Source: Brevibacterium gallinarum (GTDB lineage Bacteria > Actinomycetota > Actinomycetes > Actinomycetales > Brevibacteriaceae). Taken from it: 64,000 nucleotides of DNA. Location of the stretch: positions 1-64,000 of the forward strand of contig NZ_JACSPY010000001.1 in assembly GCF_014836885.1 (NCBI RefSeq), read 5' to 3'. Both the position numbers and the translations under genes were made by a program. Shown piece after piece: positions 16,559 to 25,054 of this stretch; the first letter of the stretch is position 1, and each line of letters opens with the position of its first letter. The notes under the pieces are model-generated. The model saw only the letters and a program-made list of their open reading frames with translations. It made no database searches and was not told where the DNA came from.

Positions 16559-18039
16559 GCGCGCACCGCCTGTCCGCGTCCGAAGACCATCCGCTCGGCG
16601 GCGATCACCTGCAGGAACTCCGCATCGTGGCTGACGGTCAGCAACGCGGTCCCGGCATCGAGCAGCTCACAGCTGAGCGCCGCCAGCTCCCGCCACGTGT
16701 TGGCATCCTGGCCGAAGGTCGGCTCGTCGATGATGAGCACCGGCGGGCGGGTCGCCATCATGCACGCCACCGACAGCCGCCGCTTCTCCCCGCCGGAGAG
16801 CGTATGCGGATGCGCGCCGGCCAGCCGGGTGAGCCGGAGGCGTTCGAGCAGCTCGGCCACCCGCGCCTCGGTCTCGGCCTGCGGGCAGCCGGCCTGGCGC
16901 GGGCCCAGCCGCAGCTCATCGGCGACCGTGGTCGTGAGGAACTGATGCTCCGGCTCCTGGAACACCGTGCCGATCCGGGCGACGAGGTCGGCCGCCGGCC
17001 ACCGGTGCGGGTCGCTGTGGCGGGGAGCCCCGCGCCCGAGGTCGAGCAGCCGGTCCGTGGCCCGCACCCTCCCAGCCCGGGCAGGCAGCAGGCTGCCGAG
17101 GGTGAGCGCTGTCGTCGACTTGCCGGCGCCGTTGTGCCCGACGAGTGCCAGCGCCTGCCCTTCGGCGAGGTCGATGCTCAGGTCGCTGACGGCGACCGGG
17201 CCGCGGCGGGCGCGGGCGACGGCGAGCCCGTCGGCCTCCAGCAGCACCGCACCTGCCGGCTGCGGGGTGCGCGGCTGGGGGAGTGCGGCACCGGGCAGCC
17301 ACACCCCGGCTGCTGCCAGGGTGCCGCGCAGCGCCGGGTCGTGCAGCACAGCAGCCGGCGAGCCGTCGGCCACCAGCCCGGTCTCACCCAGCACGATGAT
17401 CCGGTCGACGTGCTCAGCCCAGATGTCGACGCGGTGCTCGACGATGAGCAGGGTCGCCCCGGACGCGGCCTGCGCGTCCAGAACCGCCTGGCACACCTCG
17501 GGCACGGCAGCCGGATCGATGTTGGCCGTCGGCTCGTCGAGGACCATGAGGCCAGGTGCCATGGCGAGCACCCCGGCCAGGGCGAGACGCTGCTTCTGCC
17601 CACCCGACAGCGCTGAGGTCGGATGGTCCCACGGCAGGTCGAGGCCGACGGTGGCCAGCGCTGCGCGAGCGCGGGCGGGCATGACAGCCGGGTCGACGCC
17701 GGTGTTCTCCATCCCGAAGCACACATCGTCGCCGAGCCGGGCGAGCACCACCTGCGCGTCCGGGTCCTGCAGGACGAGCCCGGTGGTGCCCGAGGTGGGG
17801 TCCGGTGGGCGGCCGCCGACGAGCAGCTCGCCGGTCCGGTACCCGGATTCGGCCGGCAGCACACCGGCGATAGCGTGCAGCAGCGTCGACTTCCCAGCCC
17901 CCGAGGAGCCGAGCAGCAGGACGCGCTCACCGGCCTCGATGCGCAGGTCGATGTCGCTGACGGCGGCGCGCTTGCGGCCGGAGTGCCGCCAGCCGAAACC
18001 GCGGGCCAGGACGTCGACGCCGCCGGTCGCGGCTGCCAT
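16555..18039 (-). CDS. ykoD: duplicated ECF ATP-binding protein (YkoD)
   Basis: 494-residue fusion of two ABC ATPase domains that powers the thiamine-precursor ECF transporter. The first domain has Walker A GSSGAGKST, signature LSGGQKQR and Walker B LMVLDEPT; the second has GHNGAGKST, LSGGEKRR and VLIIDEPT. Both sites look intact, so it can act as the ATPase pair on its own. Start ATG 18039 overlaps the TGA of ykoE by ATGA; the much longer open frame upstream only shadows ykoE. Regulated with ykoE by the TPP riboswitch. Confidence 0.93.
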   Translation of the reverse strand: MAAATGGVDVLARGFGWRHSGRKRAAVSDIDLRIEAGERVLLLGSSGAGKSTLLHAIAGVLPAESGYRTGELLVGGRPPDPTSGTTGLVLQDPDAQVVLARLGDDVCFGMENTGVDPAVMPARARAALATVGLDLPWDHPTSALSGGQKQRLALAGVLAMAPGLMVLDEPTANIDPAAVPEVCQAVLDAQAASGATLLIVEHRVDIWAEHVDRIIVLGETGLVADGSPAAVLHDPALRGTLAAAGVWLPGAALPQPRTPQPAGAVLLEADGLAVARARRGPVAVSDLSIDLAEGQALALVGHNGAGKSTTALTLGSLLPARAGRVRATDRLLDLGRGAPRHSDPHRWPAADLVARIGTVFQEPEHQFLTTTVADELRLGPRQAGCPQAETEARVAELLERLRLTRLAGAHPHTLSGGEKRRLSVACMMATRPPVLIIDEPTFGQDANTWRELAALSCELLDAGTALLTVSHDAEFLQVIAAERMVFGRGQAVRA

Positions 18040-18680
18040 CAGACTTCTCGCGCGCTGCGTCCGGAGGCGAAGGCGCCGAGCGCCCCGGTGCGGGCGATCG
18101 CCTTGAGTGCGAACCACGACACGAGGCCGGCCAGCACCATGCCGGAGATGCCGGCGAAGACGGTGTAGAGCGCCTTGTGCTCGAACGTCCACGCGGCGTT
18201 GTAGAGGATGTTCTCGCCGATCGCCAGCGACAGCCCGGCGCCCAGGCCGGCGAGCAGCGTGGCGATGAGGGTGTAGCGGCGGTAGCGCAGTGCGGCGAAG
18301 ATGAGCTCGGCGCCGAAGCCCTGGATGAGCCCGGAGACGATGACCATGAGCCCGAAGTAGTTGCCCGGCACCGCCGAGACGATCGCCGCGAGCACCTCGA
18401 CGTACAGTGCTGCGCCGGGCTTGCGGATGATGAGCCCGCCGAGCACTCCGCCGAGCACCCACACGCCGGTCAGCAGGCCCTTGGTGGGCGGGTAGAGGGC
18501 CTGGAACGGGGCGCTGATCGTCTCCCAGGAGTTCGACCAGGCCCAGAACACGATGCCGATCGCGACGGCGAGCACCGAGGCGACGACGATGTCGACGACC
18601 CTCCAGCGCATCGTGGCCGGCACGCCGGCCGGAGTGGGGTTGGGTTCGGAATCGGTGTGGCGGGTCTGGACGTCAGACAT
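18039..18680 (-). CDS. ykoE: ECF substrate-binding component YkoE
   Basis: 213-residue integral membrane S component of the YkoE family, which imports the thiamine precursor hydroxymethylpyrimidine or thiamine itself. About six hydrophobic segments follow a 25-residue polar N-terminus. Family-typical blocks are VDIVVASVLAVAIG, LGGLIIRKPGAALYVE and the NYFGLMVIVSGLIQGFGAEL region. ATG 18680 has AAGGAGG seven bases upstream, and that Shine-Dalgarno can be hidden by an upstream complementary CCTCCTT. The TPP riboswitch immediately upstream settles the thiamine connection. Confidence 0.93.
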   Translation of the reverse strand: MSDVQTRHTDSEPNPTPAGVPATMRWRVVDIVVASVLAVAIGIVFWAWSNSWETISAPFQALYPPTKGLLTGVWVLGGVLGGLIIRKPGAALYVEVLAAIVSAVPGNYFGLMVIVSGLIQGFGAELIFAALRYRRYTLIATLLAGLGAGLSLAIGENILYNAAWTFEHKALYTVFAGISGMVLAGLVSWFALKAIARTGALGAFASGRSAREV

Positions 18681-18687
18681 CGCAAAT

Positions 18688-18710
18688 CCTCCTTCAATCA
18701 GGCAAGGAGG
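18688..18710 (-). promoter_or_regulatory. Shine-Dalgarno sequestering hairpin of ykoE
   Basis: On the minus strand CCTCCTT (18710-18704) is perfectly complementary to the ykoE Shine-Dalgarno AAGGAGG (18694-18688), with a nine-base loop. It lies between the TPP aptamer and the start codon, so it is the probable translational expression platform. GGAGG in the 3' part of the aptamer could compete for the CCTCC arm. Confidence 0.7.
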
Positions 18711-18722
18711 GGTGAAGAGACT

Positions 18723-18812
18723 CGACTTCCTCCGGCGGTATGAACCGCGTCAGGTTCGAGGGTCTGCAGCTGTGCACTCTCAGCGCTCCTCATGAGCGCT
18801 CCCCTGTCGTCG
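18723..18812 (-). promoter_or_regulatory. TPP riboswitch (THI element)
   Basis: Read on the minus strand the element contains the conserved blocks GACAGGGGAGC, GCTGAGAGTGCAC, ACCCTCGAACCTGA and a 3' block ending GCCGGAGGAAGTCG. CGAC (18812-18809) pairs with GTCG (18726-18723) as the closing stem. It binds thiamine pyrophosphate and would shut off ykoEDC when thiamine is plentiful. Its first stem begins three bases after the stop codon of the upstream NUDIX-like gene. Confidence 0.93.
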
Positions 18813-18815
18813 CGT

Positions 18816-19355
18816 CTACGGTAGCAGACCCATGTACGCCAGGGCGGCCTTGACGATGTGCTCCTGGCCGTGGTTCATCTCCGCCACGATGTCCTCGCGC
18901 AGCGCCTCATCCGGGGTCAGCCAATCGAGGCTGAGCGCATCCTGGCGCGGCGTGCACTCACCCTGCACCGGCAGGATGTAGCACAGCGCGATCGCATGCT
19001 GGCGCGGATCGTGGAGCCTGGAGGCACCCTCGGTGGGGAAGTACTCGGCGACGTGGAACGGGTTGAGCGAACTCGGCAGCGACGGGAACGCCAGCGGCCC
19101 GAGGTCCTTCTCCGCATGGCGCATGAGTGCCGCCCGCAGGGTCTCGTGGAAGCGCACCCGCCCGCCGATCACCTCGCGCACCAGCGATCCGTCGTCGCCG
19201 GTGCGCAGCAGCAGGCCGACCTTCTCGGGCACGCCGTGCTCGTCGAGCAGCACCGGCACCGCATTGATGTAGGCCATCGGCAGGCGTCTGCGCAGCCGGG
19301 CCAGCTCATCGGGTTCGAGCCAGTTCTCATCGAAAGCCAAAGCGGTGCGTGTCAT
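18816..19355 (-). CDS. NUDIX-like protein (DUF4916), degenerate NUDIX box
   Basis: 179-residue protein of the NUDIX fold, DUF4916 type, common in actinobacteria. The region aligned with the NUDIX box keeps Gly65 and Glu71 at the correct spacing, but the catalytic R-E-U-x-E-E-x-G-U segment reads RHAEKDLGP (79-87). Only the Arg and Gly remain, so hydrolase activity is doubtful. ATG 19355 is preferred; AACCAT six bases upstream is a weak -10. The stop codon abuts the TPP riboswitch, so riboswitch transcription must come through this gene or start inside it. Confidence 0.75.
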   Translation of the reverse strand: MTRTALAFDENWLEPDELARLRRRLPMAYINAVPVLLDEHGVPEKVGLLLRTGDDGSLVREVIGGRVRFHETLRAALMRHAEKDLGPLAFPSLPSSLNPFHVAEYFPTEGASRLHDPRQHAIALCYILPVQGECTPRQDALSLDWLTPDEALREDIVAEMNHGQEHIVKAALAYMGLLP

Positions 19356-19424
19356 AGTCCCATGGTTCCACACGCGCCCTGGTCAGGCCAGACTCCGGGC
19401 GCATGTCCGCAGTCCCCGGCGGCA

Positions 19425-19454
19425 TCGACCGCCGGCCCGGCCCTGCGGTAGGTT
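19425..19454 (+). promoter_or_regulatory. promoter with leaderless start
   Basis: TCGACC (19425-19430), 18 bp, then TAGGTT (19449-19454), followed by six bases and the ATG at 19461. The spacing puts +1 on the start codon. No ribosome-binding site is seen. Confidence 0.55.
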
Positions 19455-19460
19455 CGGGGT

Positions 19461-20432
19461 ATGAGCGATGACATGCATGAGCCGACCACCGGCGGAGACC
19501 AGCGCCTGGCCGACGAGATCAGCGCCCACTACCACCCGATCGCCATGACCCTCTTCGGGCTGCTCGACGCCGAGGACCAGATCGACCAGCCCGAATCGCA
19601 AGCCGTCGACGCCGCCGGGATCGCCGAGGTGCCGGTCGTCAGGGCCGCACTGCGGATCTGGCAGTGGGTCGCCTCCGGCCCGAACGCCCAGCGCCCGGCC
19701 GCCGAGACCGGCGAGCTGACCGGCGATGAGCTGACTGCTGTTGCCGAGCTCGCAGGTCTTGACGCACCCGGCGCGGCCGGATCTGCCGGCACACTGGCCG
19801 AGCTGCCGCTGACCGAGCGGGCCTGGGCGACGCTGCTGCTGACCGGCATGCTCGAACAGGCCGGCTCCGATGCGGTGACCGTCGGGCTGCCCGAACTCTT
19901 CGGCCCCGTCGCCGAGGCGGTGGCTGCCGGCCGTGCGGTCGAGCTCAGCGACGAGCAGGCCGGGGCGCTCGCCCGCTGGCTCAGCGTCTGGGCGCTCGCC
20001 GCAGCGAACCACTGGCAGCAGGTCAACACGCAGGTCACCGGTGCCGGAGACCTCGACATCCCGCTGTTCTCGACCCTGGCGATGTACCTCGGTGCCGGCG
20101 GTCGGGTGAGCCTGCCGGAATCCGAGCAGGTCCACGCGGTGCTGCAGGCCGATGAGCGGCTTCGGGCGCACACCGCTGAATTCTTCAGGCTGCTCGGCTA
20201 CGCCCCGGAGACGATCTCCGGTGAGAGCTTCGCCCACGTCGTGCTCGCCGGCACCTCCGAGACCCTGCTGCGGATCCTCAGCGACTGGCGCGCAGGCGGC
20301 GTGCTCATCGATGCCGGGGACGGCAGGCTGCGGGCGCATCCGGGAGCGCGGCTGTCGCTCATCACCCTCGTCTCCATCATCCAGGGCGCCGAACAGACCG
20401 CACCGGGCGCCGAACAGAGCGCAGAGGACTGA
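19461..20432 (+). CDS. conserved hypothetical protein
   Basis: Unrecognised acidic, Ala/Leu-rich soluble protein of 323 residues without transmembrane segments, cysteine motifs or nucleotide-binding loops. The sequence looks mostly helical. A short Gly/Ala/Glu tail contains a repeated GAEQ. Start ATG 19461 is supported by a -10 hexamer with leaderless spacing. It is transcribed alone, divergent from the NUDIX-like gene, and separated from the prp operon by a regulatory gap, so its neighbours say little about function. Confidence 0.7.
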   Translation: MSDDMHEPTTGGDQRLADEISAHYHPIAMTLFGLLDAEDQIDQPESQAVDAAGIAEVPVVRAALRIWQWVASGPNAQRPAAETGELTGDELTAVAELAGLDAPGAAGSAGTLAELPLTERAWATLLLTGMLEQAGSDAVTVGLPELFGPVAEAVAAGRAVELSDEQAGALARWLSVWALAAANHWQQVNTQVTGAGDLDIPLFSTLAMYLGAGGRVSLPESEQVHAVLQADERLRAHTAEFFRLLGYAPETISGESFAHVVLAGTSETLLRILSDWRAGGVLIDAGDGRLRAHPGARLSLITLVSIIQGAEQTAPGAEQSAED

Positions 20433-20537
20433 GCAGACAGGGCATCGGCGCAGGCCAGCGAGCTGCGTGCGCGGTCGAGACCGCCCCCGGTGAGCGAGGC
20501 CACACGGGCGCGTGGCATCCTAGAGAGCGTACGGCGT

Positions 20538-20580
20538 TTGTGCTGCCCCTGCTCATGTTTTATCTTGATATCAAGATAAA
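20538..20580 (+). promoter_or_regulatory. prp operon promoter with 22-bp palindromic operator
   Basis: TTGTGC (20538-20543), 17 bp, and TATCTT (20561-20566) form a promoter. Overlapping the -10, bases 20559-20580 are a perfect palindrome with 11-bp arms (TTTATCTTGAT and its complement), AT-rich in a GC-rich setting. The size and symmetry fit a MarR-type or other winged-helix dimer, which would block the promoter. The leader of about 120 nt to prpD holds nothing else recognised except AAGGAG at 20690-20695. Confidence 0.75.
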
Positions 20581-20702
20581 GTGTGGCGTGGCGCTCAGCC
20601 CGCGCCGCTCATACAGTTGAATGCAGCCCGCGAACACCTCGGGCACTGACGGTCAGCGTCGCCGACACCTCGGCTGCCGACGTCGAGATAAGGAGAATCT
20701 CC

Positions 20703-22199
20703 ATGATCAACCATGAAGTCCGCACGTATAAGAGCTCGGAAAACCTCCCCCGCGAAGATCAGCTGGCCTGGAAGATCGCAGAAGTCGCATCCGATCCCGT
20801 CGCCGTCGACGCTGAGGTGACCGACATGGTCATCAACCGCATCATCGACAACGCCGCCGTCGCTGCCGCCTCGGTCCGCCGTGACGCACCGACCCACGCC
20901 CGCGAGCAGGCGCTGCCGCACACGTCGAAGCCCGGTGCCACCGTCTTCGGCCAGCCGCTCGACGAGACCGTCTCCCCGGAATGGGCTGCCTGGGCCAACG
21001 GCGTGGCCGTGCGCGAACTCGACTTCCACGACACCTTCCTCGCCAAGGACTACTCGCACCCCGGTGACAACATCCCGGCCATCCTCGCGGTCGCCCAGCA
21101 CCTCGGCGTCGACGGCAAGGACCTCGTCAACGGCATCGCCACCGGCTACGAGATCCAGGTCGACCTCGTCAAGGGCATCTGCCTGCACGAGCACAAGATC
21201 GACCACGTCGCCCACCTCGGCCCCTCGGCTGCAGCCGGCATCGGCGCAATGCTGCACCTGCCGACCGAGGTGACCTTCCAGGCTGTGCAGCAGGCGCTGC
21301 ACGTCACCACCGCCACCCGCCAGTCGCGCAAGGGCGAGATCTCCTCGTGGAAGGCCCACGCGCCGGCATTCGCCGCCAAGATGGCCGTTGAGGCCGTCGA
21401 CCGTGCGATGCGCGGCGAAGGCGCCCCGAGCCCCATCTACGAAGGCGAGGACGGCTTCATCGCCTGGATCCTCTCCGGCCCCGAGGCCCGCTACACCGTG
21501 CCGCTGCCGGCCAAGGGCGAAGCCAAGCGCGCGATCCTCGACACCTACACCAAGGAGCACTCGGCTGAGTACCAGGCGCAGGCGCTCATCGACCTGGCCC
21601 GCAAGATGGGCAAGGAGATCGACGATCTGACGAAGATCAAGAAGATCGTCATCCACACCTCCCACCACACCCACAACGTCATCGGCACCGGCGCCAACGA
21701 CCCGCAGAAGATGGACCCGAAGGCCTCGCGAGAGACGCTGGACCACTCGATCATGTACATCTTCGCCGTCGCCATGGAGGACCAGGGCTGGCACCACGAG
21801 GACTCCTACGCCCCCGAGCGCGCCGCCCGCCCGGAGACCGTCGCACTGTGGCACAAGATCGAGACGACCGAGGATCCTGAGTGGACCCGCCGCTACCACT
21901 CGACCGACCCGGAGGAGATGGCCTTCGGCGGCCGCGTCGAGATCGAGTTCGAGGACGGCTCGACGATGGTCGACGAGATCGCCGTCGCCGACGCCCACCC
22001 GAACGGCGCACGCCCGTTCGTGCGCGAGAACTACGTCGAGAAGTTCCGCACCCTGGCCAAGGGCATCATCGCCGAGGAGGAGCAGGACCGCTTCCTCGAC
22101 CTCGTCCAGCGCCTGCCGGAGCTTACCGCCGATGAGGTCCGCGAGCTGTCCTTCGTCGTCGAGGGCCTGGAGCACACCGGGTCGAAGGGGATCTTCTGA
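20703..22199 (+). CDS. prpD: 2-methylcitrate dehydratase PrpD
   Basis: PrpD dehydrates 2-methylcitrate in the methylcitrate cycle, which detoxifies and uses propionyl-CoA from odd-chain fatty acids, valine and isoleucine. The 498-residue length and blocks such as [23 protein letters not shown], found in MmgE/PrpD proteins, are clear; the family needs no iron-sulfur cluster and no such cysteines are present. ATG 20703 has AAGGAG seven bases upstream; the open frame extends upstream across the operator and is not used. The last base of its TGA is the first base of the prpB ATG. Confidence 0.96.
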   Translation: MINHEVRTYKSSENLPREDQLAWKIAEVASDPVAVDAEVTDMVINRIIDNAAVAAASVRRDAPTHAREQALPHTSKPGATVFGQPLDETVSPEWAAWANGVAVRELDFHDTFLAKDYSHPGDNIPAILAVAQHLGVDGKDLVNGIATGYEIQVDLVKGICLHEHKIDHVAHLGPSAAAGIGAMLHLPTEVTFQAVQQALHVTTATRQSRKGEISSWKAHAPAFAAKMAVEAVDRAMRGEGAPSPIYEGEDGFIAWILSGPEARYTVPLPAKGEAKRAILDTYTKEHSAEYQAQALIDLARKMGKEIDDLTKIKKIVIHTSHHTHNVIGTGANDPQKMDPKASRETLDHSIMYIFAVAMEDQGWHHEDSYAPERAARPETVALWHKIETTEDPEWTRRYHSTDPEEMAFGGRVEIEFEDGSTMVDEIAVADAHPNGARPFVRENYVEKFRTLAKGIIAEEEQDRFLDLVQRLPELTADEVRELSFVVEGLEHTGSKGIF

Positions 22200-23104
22200 T
22201 GCTCGGCGCCACCACACCAGCAGCTGAGCGGCGCAAGCGGTTCCGCGAACTGCTCGCCGGCAGCGAGATCGTGCAGTTCCCGGGCGCGATCAACCCGATC
22301 AACGCCCAGATCATCGAACAGCTCGGCTTCGAAGGCGTCTACATCTCCGGCGGTGCGTTCTCCGCAGCGCAGGGGCTGCCCGACATCGGGCTCACGACGC
22401 TGACCGAGGTCGTCGCCCACGGCCGGAACATCTCCCGGGTGACGAACCTGCCGACCTTCATCGACGCCGACACCGGCTGGGGCGAGGCGATGAACGTCGC
22501 CCGCACCGTCCAGGAGTTCGAGGACGCAGGCCTGGCGGGCATGCACCTGGAGGACCAGGTCAACCCCAAGCGCTGCGGCCACCTCGACGGCAAGGAGGTC
22601 GTGTCGACCGCCGAGATGGTCAAGCGGATCTCCGCAGCCGTCAAGGGCCGCCGGGATGAGAACTTCGTCATCTGCGCCCGCACCGACGCCCGCGCCGGTG
22701 AGGGACTCGACGCCGCGATCGACCGCGCGAAGGCCTACGCCGACGCCGGGGCGGATCTCATCTTCCCCGAGGCCATGCGGGACCTGTCGGAATTCGAGGC
22801 CTTCGCCTCGGCGCTCGACGTGCCGATCCTGGCGAACATGACCGAATTCGGCAAGAGCGAGCTGTTCACCACCGAGCAGCTCGCCGGCGCCGGCGTGCGG
22901 CTCGTCATCTACCCGGTGACGACGCTGCGCATCGCGATGGGAGCCATCAAGCGCGGGCTCGAGACGATCCGCGCCGAAGGCACCCAGGAAAGCATCGTCG
23001 AGGGCATGCAGACGCGTGCCGACCTGTACGAGACCATCGACTACGGTGCGTACAACGACTTCGATGCAGACATCTTCAACTTCTCACAGGAGGGTCACCA
23101 GTGA
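22199..23104 (+). CDS. prpB: methylisocitrate lyase PrpB
   Basis: PrpB cleaves 2-methylisocitrate to pyruvate and succinate, the last step of the methylcitrate cycle. This 301-residue TIM-barrel enzyme of the isocitrate lyase/PEP mutase family has the metal-binding DADTGWG and the catalytic-loop motif KRCGHLDGK (KKCGH in most lyases of the family). Start and stop overlaps with prpD (TGATG) and prpC (GTGA) show a tightly coupled operon. Confidence 0.96.
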   Translation: MLGATTPAAERRKRFRELLAGSEIVQFPGAINPINAQIIEQLGFEGVYISGGAFSAAQGLPDIGLTTLTEVVAHGRNISRVTNLPTFIDADTGWGEAMNVARTVQEFEDAGLAGMHLEDQVNPKRCGHLDGKEVVSTAEMVKRISAAVKGRRDENFVICARTDARAGEGLDAAIDRAKAYADAGADLIFPEAMRDLSEFEAFASALDVPILANMTEFGKSELFTTEQLAGAGVRLVIYPVTTLRIAMGAIKRGLETIRAEGTQESIVEGMQTRADLYETIDYGAYNDFDADIFNFSQEGHQ

Positions 23105-24225
23105 CCGAGACCGACATCAAGAAGGGCCTGGCAGGCGTCGTCGTCGACACCACGGCTGTCTCCAAGGTCGTCCAGGAGACCAACTCGCTGACCTACCGCG
23201 GCTACCCCGTCCAGGAGCTCGCCGCGAACTGCAGCTTCGAGGAGGTCGCCTACCTCATCTGGAACGGCGAGCTGCCCAGTGCTGCCCAGCTGGAGGAGTT
23301 CACCGCCCGTGAGCGCTCCCAGCGCGCCGTCGACGACAAGCTCGTCGACCTCATCCTCGGCCTGCCGAAGGACTGCCACCCGATGCACGTCGTGCAGACC
23401 GCCGTCGCCTACCTCGGCTCCGTCGACCCGGAGGCAGACGTCGAGGGCGAGGAGGCCAACCGGGCGAAGGCCGAGCGGCTGTACGCGCAGCTGCCGACGA
23501 TCGTCGCGATTGACCACCGTCGCCGGCACGGCCTCGACCCGGTCGCCCCGACGACCGATCTGCCGTATGCCGCGAACTTCTTCAAGATGGTCTTCGACGA
23601 GGTCCCGGCCGACGAGGTCGTGCGCTGCTTCGACATCTCGATGATCCTCTACGCCGAGCACTCCTTCAACGCCTCGACGTTCACCGCCCGCGTCATCACC
23701 TCGACGACCTCGGACCTGTACTCGGCCGTCGCCGGTGCCGTCGGCGCCCTCAAGGGACCGCTGCACGGCGGTGCCAACGAGGCCGTCATGGCGATGCTCG
23801 AAGAGGTCGGCACCGCTGACAAGGCGGAGGCCTGGATCGACAACGCGCTGGCGAACAAGCAGAAGATCATGGGCTTCGGCCACCGCGTGTACAAGAACGG
23901 CGACTCGCGCGTGCCCACCATGCGCGCCGCCTTCGAGGATATGGTCAAGGTCAAGGGAGCGGACGAGCTGCTCGCCCTCTACAACGCCTTCGAAGAGGAC
24001 TTCGTCGGCCGCAAGGGCATCTACCCGAACCTCGACTACCCCTCAGGTCCGGCCTACCACCTCATGGGCTTCGACACCGAGCAGTTCACGCCGATCTTCG
24101 TGATGAGCCGCATCACCGGCTGGACCGCCCACATCATGGAGCAGCAGGCGTCCAACGCACTCATCCGCCCGCTCTCGGCCTACGACGGCGAAGAGCAGCG
24201 CGAAGTCCCGGCTGACCGCGGCTGA
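23101..24225 (+). CDS. prpC: 2-methylcitrate synthase PrpC
   Basis: Citrate synthase family enzyme of 374 residues that condenses propionyl-CoA with oxaloacetate. Catalytic histidines lie in GPLHGGANE and GFGHRVYKNGDSR, with an Asp in the C-terminal part. The length matches the short type II/methylcitrate synthases, and the prpDB context assigns methylcitrate over citrate. Start is GTG 23101 overlapping the prpB stop by four bases. Confidence 0.95.
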   Translation: MTETDIKKGLAGVVVDTTAVSKVVQETNSLTYRGYPVQELAANCSFEEVAYLIWNGELPSAAQLEEFTARERSQRAVDDKLVDLILGLPKDCHPMHVVQTAVAYLGSVDPEADVEGEEANRAKAERLYAQLPTIVAIDHRRRHGLDPVAPTTDLPYAANFFKMVFDEVPADEVVRCFDISMILYAEHSFNASTFTARVITSTTSDLYSAVAGAVGALKGPLHGGANEAVMAMLEEVGTADKAEAWIDNALANKQKIMGFGHRVYKNGDSRVPTMRAAFEDMVKVKGADELLALYNAFEEDFVGRKGIYPNLDYPSGPAYHLMGFDTEQFTPIFVMSRITGWTAHIMEQQASNALIRPLSAYDGEEQREVPADRG

Positions 24226-24226
24226 C

Positions 24227-25018
24227 ATGAGCACGCTGGACCAGCTGCGCCGGTCCATCGAGAGCATCGAGGGTTTCGGCTTCACCATCACCGGTGGAGT
24301 CGGGACCCTCGTCCTCGATCGGCCCGAGAAGCGCAACGCCCTGTCCCGTCAGATGTGGCAGGCCCTGCCGGACATCCTCGCGACCATCGACGCCAGCGAT
24401 GAGCTCTCGGTGCTCATCCTCACCGGCGCCGGCGGGCACTTCTCAGCAGGCTCCGACATCCACGACCTCGATGTGCCGCTGGCGGACTTCTGGGAGACGA
24501 ACTCCACCGCCGAGGCGGCACTGGCCTCGGTGTCGATTCCCACCATCGCCGCGATCGAGGGCAACTGCGTGGGCGGGGGCACCGAGCTGGCTGCGGCCTG
24601 CGATGTGCGGGTGGCAGCTCCCGGGACCATCTACGGGGTGACGGCCGCCAAGCTCGGGCTCGTCTACCCGCCGGGGCCGACGAAGCGGCTGGCGGCGATC
24701 ATCGGCGATGCGTGGGCGAAGTACTTCCTGCTCACCGCCGAGATCATCGACTTCGACCAGGCGCTCAACCTCGGCTTCATCCACACCGTCAGCGAGGATC
24801 CGCTCGCCACAGCGCACGAGATCGCCGCGACGATCGCCAGCCGCTCGCCGCTGTCGCAGACCGGGGCCAAGCAGATCCTCTCAGGCGCGGTGCCCGATGT
24901 CTCCGCCGGCTCCTGGCTGGCTGAGGCGTATGCCACCGAGATCGTCGAGGGGCAGGAGGCGTTCTTCGCCAAGCGCCGGCCCGACTTCTCCTTCACCCGC
25001 CAGGACTGGCAGGACTGA
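24227..25018 (+). CDS. crotonase-fold protein of the prp operon, catalytic Glu residues absent
   Basis: 263-residue crotonase (enoyl-CoA hydratase/isomerase) family protein, one base after the prpC stop and clearly cotranscribed. Both oxyanion-hole segments are present (HFSAGSDI and GNCVGGGTELAAACD), so it should bind an acyl-CoA thioester. By alignment with rat hydratase from memory, the two catalytic glutamates are replaced, one by Ala140 and the other by Tyr166, so ordinary hydratase activity is unlikely. A Tyr at 147 in GLVYPP recalls the position of the active-site Tyr of methylmalonyl-CoA decarboxylase. Propionyl-, methylmalonyl- or acryloyl-CoA chemistry is plausible but unproven. Confidence 0.85.
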   Translation: MSTLDQLRRSIESIEGFGFTITGGVGTLVLDRPEKRNALSRQMWQALPDILATIDASDELSVLILTGAGGHFSAGSDIHDLDVPLADFWETNSTAEAALASVSIPTIAAIEGNCVGGGTELAAACDVRVAAPGTIYGVTAAKLGLVYPPGPTKRLAAIIGDAWAKYFLLTAEIIDFDQALNLGFIHTVSEDPLATAHEIAATIASRSPLSQTGAKQILSGAVPDVSAGSWLAEAYATEIVEGQEAFFAKRRPDFSFTRQDWQD

Positions 25019-25054
25019 CCCGCTCCCGAGGCGGTGCTTCCGTCCCAGCCACTG

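Noticed and set aside
15140..16945. Long Arg-rich plus-strand open frame across the methyltransferase and ykoC
   Set aside because: It is a shadow of the real methyltransferase and ykoC genes, with composition typical of out-of-frame GC-rich DNA and no start signal.
18040..18462. N-terminal extension of the double-ATPase frame
   Set aside because: The extension only shadows ykoE; the ATPase begins at ATG 18039, overlapping the ykoE stop in the usual ATGA manner.
20559..20580. Palindrome upstream of prpD as a terminator
   Set aside because: It is AT-rich with no loop or T-run and overlaps a good promoter, so an operator is the better reading.
20692..20702. GGAGA-A-TCTCC hairpin hiding the prpD ribosome-binding site
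   Set aside because: The loop would be one base, or three bases with a 4-bp stem; too unstable to claim regulation.
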